A stretch of DNA of 33,442 nucleotides from Proteiniphilum sp. UBA4977. Lineage in GTDB: Bacteria > Bacteroidota > Bacteroidia > Bacteroidales > Dysgonomonadaceae. Below are positions 1 through 8,409 of this stretch, piece by piece. The stretch lies in the NCBI GenBank assembly GCA_002398565.1, contig DGZP01000093.1, positions 1 through 33,442 of the forward strand, written 5' to 3'. Below the pieces are notes generated by a model. It searched no databases. It was not told the origin of the DNA and worked only from the letters and a program-made list of their open reading frames with translations. Positions within the stretch are counted from its first letter, which is position 1; every line of letters starts with the position of its first letter. The translations under genes were made by a program, and so were the position numbers.

Positions 1-204
1 ATCAAAATCAAAAACATATCCATCAAACTGCCGGGCCTTTTCTTTCCAACCCAGCAAGTCGTAAGGCTGCGGCACATTGGGCATAAGTTCTACCCTGTGA
101 ATGTCAACCTGAACAACAGGATCTCCATAATAAGGCTCCGCAGTATGGCATGACAAAAGGAAAGCAACATAACAGAACAAGAGAAAATTAAATATCGATT
201 TCAT
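1..204 (-). CDS. Unidentified lipoprotein, N-terminal 68 residues only (runs off the window)
   Basis: The reading frame starts at an ATG on the minus strand and stays open to the window edge, so only 68 residues are visible. Residues 1-19 form a hydrophobic signal ending in a lipobox-like FLLSC, so Cys19 should be lipidated. The mature part continues with HTAEPYYGDP and later MPNVPQPYDLLGWKEKARQF. I do not recognise the family. It lies downstream of the GH130 and MFS genes on the same strand, but a 225-base gap separates it from the MFS stop, so it may have its own promoter. The setting suggests an exported protein of glycan metabolism, which is inference only. Confidence 0.7.
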   Translation of the reverse strand, partial: MKSIFNFLLFCYVAFLLSCHTAEPYYGDPVVQVDIHRVELMPNVPQPYDLLGWKEKARQFDGYVFDFD

Positions 205-344
205 ACGATTAAAACTTTTATTTTCATTTTATTAGACTTTTTCTACGCTCAACATAGTCAAAACAAGTTTTGTCTTTGTATTCACTTATCAAAAAAGTTC
301 AAACGTGTCATATGGAATATTCGCATTAAGCCAAATGAGCAGAG

Positions 345-358
345 TCAAGCTTGCTTGA
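345..358. repeat. Short perfect inverted repeat in the gap between the MFS gene and the upstream lipoprotein gene
   Basis: TCAAGC and GCTTGA flank a 2-base spacer, giving a perfect 6-bp inverted repeat. No T-run follows on either strand, so it does not look like a terminator. It lies upstream of the lipoprotein gene on the minus strand and could be an operator, but a repeat this short can occur by chance. The rest of the 205-429 gap is AT-rich and shows no gene and no clear TAnnTTTG promoter on the minus strand. Confidence 0.3.
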
Positions 359-429
359 ACTATGCCATAGCGGGTGAATATCTAACTTCAGTGAACTCGC
401 TTTTAGTTATCGACATGGGTGTAATTGGT

Positions 430-1695
430 TTACATACTCGTTTCGCTGTACTTCGTATCGATATCGCTGATGATGTTTTTAGCCAGCGGCAACGATAATA
501 ATTGAACGGTTCCCACAATCACCAACGCGTACTTCAAGGCGAAATCTTCCGACACCCAATAAGCCAGAGATATAAACAACCCCATTCCGAAAGCGCGGCC
601 AATAAATAATCCTATCTCGTGACTGAGGATATAGGCATATTCATTTCTGTTTTCAATCGCTTTTACGGCATCGATTGTTTTCATCATGGTTGGGAAATAG
701 GCCAAGTCGTGCAAGGGTTGAAACAACACTTTGCACAGCACGAACACAATGACCCCAATGGCAGAAAAAAGGACGGCGTTAAACAACGTCCCCAGGAAAA
801 AGACAAACAATCCAAGTCCGAAAATTGCCATCCGGTGCCTGGGCGCGGCAATCCGCCCCAATGTATAAACCAGGATTGCCGTAAGCAATCCGCCCACGCC
901 TTGTATCAATCCCAAGGATCCTTCGTTGCCCACCAGACGCATCACCAATATGGCCGGCGCTGTTACCAAAAATCCCTGTACCATTCCTTTGAGCCCCGCG
1001 AGAGTCAATAGTTTCTGCCAAAGCAGGTGAAAACGGGTATAAAAAAACTTTTTCTGTACCGGGTTGTCGAAACGGCCTCTCGACAAAACCAATACGGCAG
1101 CTAATGCGACAAGTAAGCTGAACGCGGTAATAAACTGATAGCCGTTATTTACATCCAATATTTTTCCAAGAAAGACAAACCCGTCTACCGAAACCAGAAA
1201 AGCCCCTACAATCAACGGGACGGTAATGCTCCACAATGAGAAAAAGAAAGATTCCAGCCCGAAAAAGTAATTCCGGTTTTCATCGTTAGTTGAGTTTAAC
1301 GTGAGCAGGTAACGGTTGGTCCAGAAGAAGCCGGTAGATGCACCCAGGATGAATCCGGACAACCCCAGCGCGATGATCCCTATGGAATTCACAAACATCA
1401 TTGCCATTAATACAGCTGCCGACAACAAAATACCGAAAGCGTAAAGCGACGAGGAATTGAACCTCCTTAGCATTAACCCGTTAAGCACCGATGTAACCAA
1501 CACCCCGAAGTACATACAAAGCTGGTAAATTGCCACATAAGCCGGACTACCCGTGTTACGCATGATATAAGCCCCCACGAAGATCTCGATAATGGGTAAT
1601 ATAAATGCATACAGCATATTTGTAACCAGGAGTGTTCTTATGTTCAGTGGTTGAGAACGAAAAAACAAGTATTCTCCCAATATGTTTTTTGACAT
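430..1695 (-). CDS. MFS-type permease linked to a GH130 gene
   Basis: This is a 421-residue, highly hydrophobic protein with about 12 predicted membrane segments, for example around LLVTNMLYAFILPIIEIFVG near the N terminus and YALVIVGTVQLLSLPLA near the C terminus. Length and hydrophobic pattern fit the major facilitator superfamily in the inner membrane. The ATG at 1695 is 4 bases after the GH130 stop (TAG), so the two genes are almost certainly co-transcribed. GH130 phosphorylases act on short mannosides inside the cell in characterised Bacteroides systems, and paired sugar permeases are common there. I infer that this protein imports the GH130 substrate, probably a disaccharide. The specific sugar cannot be read from the sequence. 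Confidence 0.85.
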   Translation of the reverse strand: MSKNILGEYLFFRSQPLNIRTLLVTNMLYAFILPIIEIFVGAYIMRNTGSPAYVAIYQLCMYFGVLVTSVLNGLMLRRFNSSSLYAFGILLSAAVLMAMMFVNSIGIIALGLSGFILGASTGFFWTNRYLLTLNSTNDENRNYFFGLESFFFSLWSITVPLIVGAFLVSVDGFVFLGKILDVNNGYQFITAFSLLVALAAVLVLSRGRFDNPVQKKFFYTRFHLLWQKLLTLAGLKGMVQGFLVTAPAILVMRLVGNEGSLGLIQGVGGLLTAILVYTLGRIAAPRHRMAIFGLGLFVFFLGTLFNAVLFSAIGVIVFVLCKVLFQPLHDLAYFPTMMKTIDAVKAIENRNEYAYILSHEIGLFIGRAFGMGLFISLAYWVSEDFALKYALVIVGTVQLLSLPLAKNIISDIDTKYSETSM

Positions 1696-1699
1696 ATCG

Positions 1700-2743
1700 C
1701 TATTTTAATGAGTTTAGTACTTCCTGAATCGAAAACTCGGCTCCACAAATCACCTCGTCACTCGCCCCGTAGAATACTCTAATGGTATCGTCCTCTACAT
1801 AATGGCCGTTTGTAAAGACGACGTTTCCGAAAAAACCGGTTTTCTCATAAGGTGCCATAGGTTCCATAATCGGCTCCATGCTCCTTGCCAGCACTTTCGA
1901 CGGGTCATTCAAATCCAGCAGCAACGCCCCCAGACAATAACGGTGATCGGCATTTGCACCGTGATAAATCTCGAGCCATCCTTCCGGTGTTTTAATGGGT
2001 GCCCCTCCGGCTCCCACCCGTACCGAATCCCAGCTGTTCTCACGTGTAACGGCAATACACCTGTGGTTTCCCCAATGGAGCCTGTCGGGAGACTCGGCCA
2101 ACCAGATGTAGTTCCCACCCAGCTCGGGACTGCTCGGACGATGCAGGGCATAATACTTTCCGTTTATCTTTTCTTCAAAAAAGGCACAGTCTTTGTTGTG
2201 CGGAGGAAAGATCATCCCTTTCCGGTCGTACGTCTTAAAATCGTTCGTGACAATCAGTCCAACGCCTACAGCCACCGGAGATACCATTGTATAGGTAAGA
2301 AAAAAACCATCTTCCATTGTAGCTACGCGGCAATCCTCAATGCCAAATGACTCCAGTGCACCCTCTCCGAATATGGGCGGATAAGCGGGGTCTTCACGGA
2401 AATGTATGCCGTCGTCACTCACAACCAGGCGCAAATAAGACAATGTGGTAAGATAATTTTGTCCCTTGTACTGTATCACCCGCGGATCTGAAGCATCCAA
2501 CCGAGGGTCTTCCTTGTCAAAAACAAATATTTCTATTTTTCCATTTTCATTATATACGGGAAAACTTATTTTTCCTTCCGCCTGTTTTGGCCGCTCCGCC
2601 ACACGCAACAAAAGCCAGGTTTTGCCGTTCATCCTGAATACCCCGGGATTGAGTAAACAGGTTATTTCCATTCCTTCTATTCCCGGTACCAGATCTGAAG
2701 GGCGTAATAAAGGGTTTTTGTTTAAACGTTTCGCAATGTCCAT
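1700..2743 (-). CDS. GH130 family beta-mannoside phosphorylase or beta-mannosidase
   Basis: The 347-residue protein has the five-bladed propeller signature of GH130. The catalytic aspartate is D137 in GIEDCRVA. The stretch HNKDCAFFEEKINGKYYALHRP carries a Lys and a His-Arg at the places where family phosphorylases bind phosphate, which favours phosphorolysis over hydrolysis. This reading rests on remembered family motifs, not on an alignment. The frame can be extended to a TTG at 2770, but the ATG at 2743 is preferred because MDIAKRLNKNPLL is the usual N terminus of this family and no signal peptide is expected for a cytoplasmic enzyme. The MFS gene follows after 4 bases. Likely substrates are beta-1,2- or beta-1,4-linked mannosides. 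It is divergent from the hybrid two-component gene, which may regulate it. Confidence 0.88.
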   Translation of the reverse strand: MDIAKRLNKNPLLRPSDLVPGIEGMEITCLLNPGVFRMNGKTWLLLRVAERPKQAEGKISFPVYNENGKIEIFVFDKEDPRLDASDPRVIQYKGQNYLTTLSYLRLVVSDDGIHFREDPAYPPIFGEGALESFGIEDCRVATMEDGFFLTYTMVSPVAVGVGLIVTNDFKTYDRKGMIFPPHNKDCAFFEEKINGKYYALHRPSSPELGGNYIWLAESPDRLHWGNHRCIAVTRENSWDSVRVGAGGAPIKTPEGWLEIYHGANADHRYCLGALLLDLNDPSKVLARSMEPIMEPMAPYEKTGFFGNVVFTNGHYVEDDTIRVFYGASDEVICGAEFSIQEVLNSLK

Positions 2744-2771
2744 GATATATACATTTTTTTTAATTTTCAAT

Positions 2772-2779
2772 CAAAATTA
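2772..2779 (-). promoter_or_regulatory. Candidate -7 element for the GH130-MFS operon
   Basis: Read on the minus strand this is TAATTTTG, matching the Bacteroidota -7 consensus TAnnTTTG. It lies 28 bases before the preferred GH130 ATG at 2743, implying a leader of roughly 20 bases. No convincing -33 TTTG was found at the expected distance, so support is moderate. Confidence 0.4.
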
Positions 2780-2934
2780 ATTGTTACAATATAAAACGAA
2801 GTATCCTAAGCGTTCAAAATAGTACACTTTTCTTTCAAAATGAAAAAACATACTTTTTAATAAGAGAAAGTATACCCTTAGAGCCAAGAACAGACTAAAT
2901 TAAATAATAGTGTAAATTGTAAAGAGAAATCATG

Positions 2935-2942
2935 TAAATTTG
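2935..2942 (+). promoter_or_regulatory. Candidate -7 element for the hybrid two-component gene
   Basis: TAAATTTG matches the TAnnTTTG consensus and lies 40 bases before the ATG at 2983. A start of transcription about 7 bases downstream would give a leader of about 34 bases. The -33 element is not clear in this AT-rich region. Confidence 0.45.
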
Positions 2943-2982
2943 CGTTTGGGCTCTCGCTAAATTCATATAAATTTTTACCATA

Positions 2983-5900
2983 ATGAATCTCATTATTTGC
3001 ATACTCTTTCTCTTTTTACCGATAATGGGGTATGCAATTGATTTTGACATAGAGACTCTGACAAATAAAGATGGCTTGTCCAACAGTTCCATCAATGTAA
3101 TTTTTCAGGATTCCAATCAATTAATGTGGTTTGGCACCTGGGATGGCCTTAATTTATATAATGGGAAAGAATTTCAGGTATATAAGCCTTCTTCGGGAAA
3201 CAGACAGAGTATAAGTAATAACATCATAAGAGATATTATTGAGGAAAAAAGAGATTATTTGTGGATTGCTACCGACATTGGCATAAATAGATTCAATCCC
3301 AGAGAAAAGAGTTTTGAGCGTTTTTTTGTTGATTCTCTAAGTCGTGAAATAACAAATGAACATTCTTATTTAATCGCTAAAAATTCTGAAGGTAAAATTA
3401 TCGCGTCCGTCTATCAACAAGGTTTATACTATTTCGACTACAAAAAAAACCACTTTGAGCCGTTGAACATCAATAAAAAACTGAATATTAAACAAATTAT
3501 TTTTGATGCCTATGACAATTTGTGGATATTAACAAAAGAGAAATCACTATTTAGTGCTACATTGCAAAAACGAGAAAACTATCTTACCATAGACAAGATA
3601 AGTCAATTCCCATTGAAAGAAGTTGAGAATCTGTTTAATCTCAAATCAGGCAGTATACTTTTTCAATTATCCGATTTCAGGACTTACAGTTACGACAAAT
3701 CTCGGGATAAACTTATTTTGCTTTCTATCGATAGAGAGATAGGAATTATAAACGATATCGGATACAATAAGGAATCAATTTTTATAGGAACAAATAAGGG
3801 ATTGTATATGTATAATTCCAAGTCCGGGATCATTCCGGTATTAGAAAATACTCCTGTGTTAAATGTTTATAATGGCACTCAAAATATTGTATGGATAGGC
3901 ACCGATATGAAAGGAGTATATAAAATTGTCCCTTCCTCCGAAAAATTCAAAGCATATTCATCAGAAAATATTCCCGGATTTGGCAATTCCGCTGTGAGAA
4001 CATTTTTTGAAGATGAAGACAGGACTCTTTGGGTAGGCACCAAAGGATCAGGAATATATCACTTTTACAGAGACAATAAAACCGGCAAGTTAGCACTTAG
4101 AAACAGATTTAGTACAGAGAATGGACTATCAAGCAACTCTGTTTTTAAAATAACAAAAGGTTTTAAAAATGAATACTGGATTGGTACAGATGGAAATGGA
4201 ATTAACTATTATGATAAAAGAACGGAAAGTATTCAAAATTTGATTTTTCCTGATAATTTAGTTCTTTCATCAATTTATGCCATTTTACCTGACAATGATA
4301 ATATTTTATGGGTAGGGACAAGTGGAAATGGAATGTTTAAATTAAAAATAGATCTTTCAACAACTCCCTACCGGGTTACCGATTACAAACAATTTATTTC
4401 CAACGAAGAAAAAAACTCGTTGAGCAATAATATTGTATATTCAATAATCAAAGCCGACGACGAACATTTGTGGGTCGGTACACGTGGAGGAGGAATAAAC
4501 AGATTCAATATTTTCAATGAAACGTTTCAAATTTTTAAATTTTCCGAAAATAACGATGGTAGTGACGATGTATTGTGCATGCACAAAGACAAAAAAGGGG
4601 ATCTGTGGATCGGGACGAGTATGGGATTAAATAAAATGACCTGGAATAATAATGAAAAACCGGTAGTTTTTACTTTTAATGAGAAGAACGGAATGCCTAA
4701 CAATACCATTCACGGCATTTTAGAGGATAAAAATAACAATTTGTGGGCAAGTACCAATTTCGGATTAGCAAAACTTATACCGAACGGAATTGATGAAGAT
4801 TCATATCATATTATTTCCTATTTTATAAATGATGGACTACAGGATTATGAATTTTCAGACGGTTCGTACTATGCAAGTCCATATTCCTCTTTCTTTTATT
4901 TTGGAGGTATTAGCGGATTCAATGAATTTAATCCGCTTGAAATCATTCAAAACGAGTATATGCCCGGCCTTTGGCTGAATGCATTTCACGTGGACAATAC
5001 GGAGACTGATTTATCCGATTTCCTTAAGCGAGCCAACGGCTCCAATGTACTTACCCTTTCGCACAAACACAAATCTTTCAGCTTCCATTTCATCCCGATA
5101 GACTATATAGCTCCGTCCAAATGTGAAATTGCGTATATGCTCGAAGGATTTCACAACGCCTGGGTTAATCTGGGTAACTCAAATGTAATAGTATTTACCA
5201 ACTTACCGAAAGGAGAGTATGTACTTAAAGTCAAGACAAGCAATGCAAACAAAATATGGGGTGAAACGCTCTATAGCTTGCCCATTGAAATGGTTCCTCC
5301 ATGGTGGAGAAGTAATATTGCATATCTCTCTTATATTGTTTTATTATTAGCTTTAACGGCAATTACAAGAAAAATGATCTTGTATCGTCTAAAACTTAAA
5401 AACGATATAAGAATAAAGGATTTGGAATCTCAGAAAGCAGAAGAAATCCATCAGGGGAAACTCCGTTTTTTTACTAACATAGCACATGAATTCTCCAACT
5501 CCCTGACACTCATCTATGGTCCCTGCGATAAGCTATTGAAAGAAAAAGAGACCAGCAATTCCACCAAGAAATATCTGCAGGTAATAAAATCTAATTCCGA
5601 AAGAATGCAGAATTTAATTGAACAACTTGTTGAATTTAGAAAGGCGGAAACAGGACATCTAAAGTTGAAAATTGAACTGGTAGATATTCCTGAGTTGGTG
5701 AAATATGTTATTGACCACTTTATGGAGTTCTTGGAACAAAAAAAGATTAATTATTCAATCACATCCATCCCTGATGAAAATATAATCTGGAGAACTGACA
5801 GGGACAGTTTAGAGAAAATAATTTTCAACTTGTTATCAAATGCTGTAAAATATACGCCCGAAAAAGAACATATTGAAATAAACGTTTGTGTCAGGAATGA

Positions 5901-7035
5901 AGTTTTGTCAATTTCAATTAAAAACACCGGGATTGGAATAAAATCAGGGTACTATGATATATTATTCGACAGATTTGAGGTTCTTAACCGTCTGGAAAGA
6001 CAAGCTTCCATTGGTGACTATCCTCGCCATGGCATTGGATTGGCATTGTGTAAAAGTATCGTAAATAACCTGAAAGGAGACATCAGGGTTGAAAGTGACG
6101 GAGAAACATATACTTTGTTTGAGGTATCTGTTCCCAACCTGGAACTAACCTCTGTAGAATCTGAGGAAATACGCCAGAAATCTGCTTTTTCACAGTTAAA
6201 GCCAGATATACCATTTGAAATTAATTCGCTCAGTGAAAAAGACAATCCGAGAGAAAATATAAATATTCCAGACGACGCATTTATTCTGATTGTGGAGGAT
6301 GATCAGGAAATCCGCTCGATGATAAGAGACCTTTTAAGCTCTGATTACAATATTGTAGAGGCTTCAAACGGAAAAGAAGCATTGTGGATTGTAAACAGGC
6401 AACGTCCTATATTGGTTGTCAGCGACATTATTATGCCGGAAATGAATGGCGTTGATTTTGTAAAATCAATGAAAGCAACGGAATCGACCAAACATATCCC
6501 AATCATTCTTTTGTCTTCAAAAAACTCAGTTGAAAGCCAGATTGAAGGGTTTGAATCGGGTGCAGATGCTTATATAAATAAACCTTTCAATTTTCGTCAT
6601 TTAGAAGTGATTGTAAAAAGCTTGCTCCATAAAAAAACCGTATTGGAAGAGTATAGTAATTCACCCTACTCGGCCCTTGAACAATATGAAGGCTCTCTTA
6701 TCCACAGGGAAGATAAAGATATAATCATAAATATTACCAAAGTCATCTACGATAACATTGATAACGAAGAACTCACGATCGATTTTATTGCAAATGAAAC
6801 AGCTATCAGCAAAATGCAACTTTATCGCAAGATAAAGGAGATAACAAAGAAGACACCCACTGAATTTATTCGTTCAATAAGACTTAAGCATGCGGAAAAA
6901 CTTCTTAAAACCACCAATAAGACTGTTCAGGAAATCATGTACGAATCCGGATTCAATAACAAGGCCTATTTTTATAGGGAGTTTCTAAAAAAACAGAATA
7001 AAACTCCGAAAGAATTCAGAGAGTCGGCAAATTAA
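2983..7035 (+). CDS. Hybrid two-component system (HTCS) sensor kinase/response regulator
   Basis: This 1350-residue protein combines a sensor and a regulator in one chain. Order: signal peptide (1-18), periplasmic propeller repeats of the WIGTDxGIN type (about 25-680), a Y_Y_Y-like domain (about 690-765), one membrane segment (about 777-797), a HisKA domain with phospho-acceptor H835 in NIAHEFSNSLTLI, an ATPase domain with N-box NLLSNAVKYTPE, a receiver domain with acidic residues near D1106/D1107 and phospho-acceptor D1148 in SDIIMPEMNG, and an AraC-type HTH (about 1262-1348). The G1 box reads KNTGIGI, with Asn where many kinases have Asp. HTCS proteins usually sense an oligosaccharide in the periplasm and activate nearby glycan genes, so the divergent GH130-MFS operon is the natural target. 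The gene is strikingly AT-rich compared with its neighbours. Confidence 0.95.
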   Translation: MNLIICILFLFLPIMGYAIDFDIETLTNKDGLSNSSINVIFQDSNQLMWFGTWDGLNLYNGKEFQVYKPSSGNRQSISNNIIRDIIEEKRDYLWIATDIGINRFNPREKSFERFFVDSLSREITNEHSYLIAKNSEGKIIASVYQQGLYYFDYKKNHFEPLNINKKLNIKQIIFDAYDNLWILTKEKSLFSATLQKRENYLTIDKISQFPLKEVENLFNLKSGSILFQLSDFRTYSYDKSRDKLILLSIDREIGIINDIGYNKESIFIGTNKGLYMYNSKSGIIPVLENTPVLNVYNGTQNIVWIGTDMKGVYKIVPSSEKFKAYSSENIPGFGNSAVRTFFEDEDRTLWVGTKGSGIYHFYRDNKTGKLALRNRFSTENGLSSNSVFKITKGFKNEYWIGTDGNGINYYDKRTESIQNLIFPDNLVLSSIYAILPDNDNILWVGTSGNGMFKLKIDLSTTPYRVTDYKQFISNEEKNSLSNNIVYSIIKADDEHLWVGTRGGGINRFNIFNETFQIFKFSENNDGSDDVLCMHKDKKGDLWIGTSMGLNKMTWNNNEKPVVFTFNEKNGMPNNTIHGILEDKNNNLWASTNFGLAKLIPNGIDEDSYHIISYFINDGLQDYEFSDGSYYASPYSSFFYFGGISGFNEFNPLEIIQNEYMPGLWLNAFHVDNTETDLSDFLKRANGSNVLTLSHKHKSFSFHFIPIDYIAPSKCEIAYMLEGFHNAWVNLGNSNVIVFTNLPKGEYVLKVKTSNANKIWGETLYSLPIEMVPPWWRSNIAYLSYIVLLLALTAITRKMILYRLKLKNDIRIKDLESQKAEEIHQGKLRFFTNIAHEFSNSLTLIYGPCDKLLKEKETSNSTKKYLQVIKSNSERMQNLIEQLVEFRKAETGHLKLKIELVDIPELVKYVIDHFMEFLEQKKINYSITSIPDENIIWRTDRDSLEKIIFNLLSNAVKYTPEKEHIEINVCVRNEVLSISIKNTGIGIKSGYYDILFDRFEVLNRLERQASIGDYPRHGIGLALCKSIVNNLKGDIRVESDGETYTLFEVSVPNLELTSVESEEIRQKSAFSQLKPDIPFEINSLSEKDNPRENINIPDDAFILIVEDDQEIRSMIRDLLSSDYNIVEASNGKEALWIVNRQRPILVVSDIIMPEMNGVDFVKSMKATESTKHIPIILLSSKNSVESQIEGFESGADAYINKPFNFRHLEVIVKSLLHKKTVLEEYSNSPYSALEQYEGSLIHREDKDIIINITKVIYDNIDNEELTIDFIANETAISKMQLYRKIKEITKKTPTEFIRSIRLKHAEKLLKTTNKTVQEIMYESGFNNKAYFYREFLKKQNKTPKEFRESAN

Positions 7036-7083
7036 ATTCCAATTGATTGTTAAAATATAAAAACTCATATAAATCACCGGCTA

Positions 7084-8364
7084 TTATTTCTGCTGTACAT
7101 GTTTGTATTTAAAAAAAATTGTGAAAAGGATGGCGACCACGAGAGCATATCCGGCAAAAATAAACCATACACTCTGCCATTCTCCCACCATCAGTGATTT
7201 TGTTTGCCCGTTGACCAACACATCTTTCCACTGCGTAAACTGATTCACGACCCATTGTGCCCCAAGAGTCCCCACGGTAGCTCCTATTCCGTTGGTCATC
7301 AGCATAAACATTCCTTGTGCACTGGCGCGAATATGATGGGGTGTTTCTTTGTCGACAAATAGCGATCCGGAAACATTGAAAAAATCGAACGCCACGCCAT
7401 ACACCAACATGGAAAGGATTAGCAACCAGACTCCATTTCCGGGATTTCCAATACCGAAAAAACCAAAACGAAGCACCCATGCAAGCATGGCAATGAGCAT
7501 TACTTTCTTGATTCCATAACGTTTTAAAAAAAAGGGAATCAGCAGGATACAAAGGGCTTCTGATATCTGCGACAGTGAAATCAATATGTTGGCATGCTGT
7601 ACTCCAAAGGTATTTGCATATTGGTGTATCGCCTCAAAGCTGGCAATAAATGGATTGGCAAATCCGTTCGTAATCTGCAAGGAAATTCCTAAAAACATGG
7701 AAAAGATAAAAAATAAAGCCATCTTCCTTTGTCTGAACAACTTAAATGCATCCAGGCCCAATGCCTGGAACAGTGTTTTATCTTTTGTGTCGGTGCTTAC
7801 GGGGCAGTTGGGAAGTGTAAAGGCATAGGCCGCCAAAATAATACCGATCGCAGCACTCACTACAAACTGCATTGCCGAGGTTTGGTAACCAATTACATCG
7901 ACCAACCACATGGTGCAGATAAAACCAACGGTACCGAAAACACGGATGGGGGGAAAAGCCCTGACGGTATCCATTCCTCCTCTCTCCAGAATAGTATAGG
8001 CAACAGAATTGGATAGTGCGAGCGTGGGCATATAAAATGCCACACTCAGCGTGTAAAGCGTGAAGAATACTGAAAAGGAGATGCCATTATCCGTATTGAG
8101 GCCGTACAACCCAGCTGCAAGCATAAATGCGGCGGCCAGCAGATGGCTTGCTCCCAACAGCTTTTGTGCCGGCACCCACCGGTCGGCAATGATGCCCATA
8201 ATGGCGGGCATAAAGATGGAAACGATTCCCTGTACGGAATAGAATATACCAATGTGGGACCCCAGTCCGGCTGGACCAAGATAACGGGACATGGATGTAA
8301 GGTAAGCCCCCCAAACAGCAAATTGGAGGAAATTCATGATAATCAGCCGAATTTTTAACGACAT
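7084..8364 (-). CDS. NupG/XapB-like nucleoside:H+ symporter (MFS)
   Basis: The 426-residue membrane protein begins MSLKIRLIIMNFLQFAVWGAY, and includes GIIADRWVPAQKLL after the second segment and the VRAFPPIRVFGTVGFI region. These resemble the nucleoside permease branch of the MFS, which imports nucleosides with protons across the inner membrane. About 12 membrane segments are visible. It starts 45 bases after the stop of the EnvC-like gene on the same strand, so read-through from the dut operon is possible, although the function is unrelated except for nucleotide metabolism at the operon head. It converges with the HTCS gene across a 48-base gap with no clear terminator. The family is fairly sure; the actual substrate is not. 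Confidence 0.82.
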   Translation of the reverse strand: MSLKIRLIIMNFLQFAVWGAYLTSMSRYLGPAGLGSHIGIFYSVQGIVSIFMPAIMGIIADRWVPAQKLLGASHLLAAAFMLAAGLYGLNTDNGISFSVFFTLYTLSVAFYMPTLALSNSVAYTILERGGMDTVRAFPPIRVFGTVGFICTMWLVDVIGYQTSAMQFVVSAAIGIILAAYAFTLPNCPVSTDTKDKTLFQALGLDAFKLFRQRKMALFFIFSMFLGISLQITNGFANPFIASFEAIHQYANTFGVQHANILISLSQISEALCILLIPFFLKRYGIKKVMLIAMLAWVLRFGFFGIGNPGNGVWLLILSMLVYGVAFDFFNVSGSLFVDKETPHHIRASAQGMFMLMTNGIGATVGTLGAQWVVNQFTQWKDVLVNGQTKSLMVGEWQSVWFIFAGYALVVAILFTIFFKYKHVQQK

Positions 8365-8409
8365 ATATGTATTATTTATTGAGCGAATAACTATCGAATA
8401 ACCACCTAT

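Noticed and set aside
2744..2770. TTG start for the GH130 gene
   Set aside because: TTG starts are unusual here, and the ATG at 2743 begins at the normal family N terminus. The extension also overlaps the leader predicted from the -7 element.
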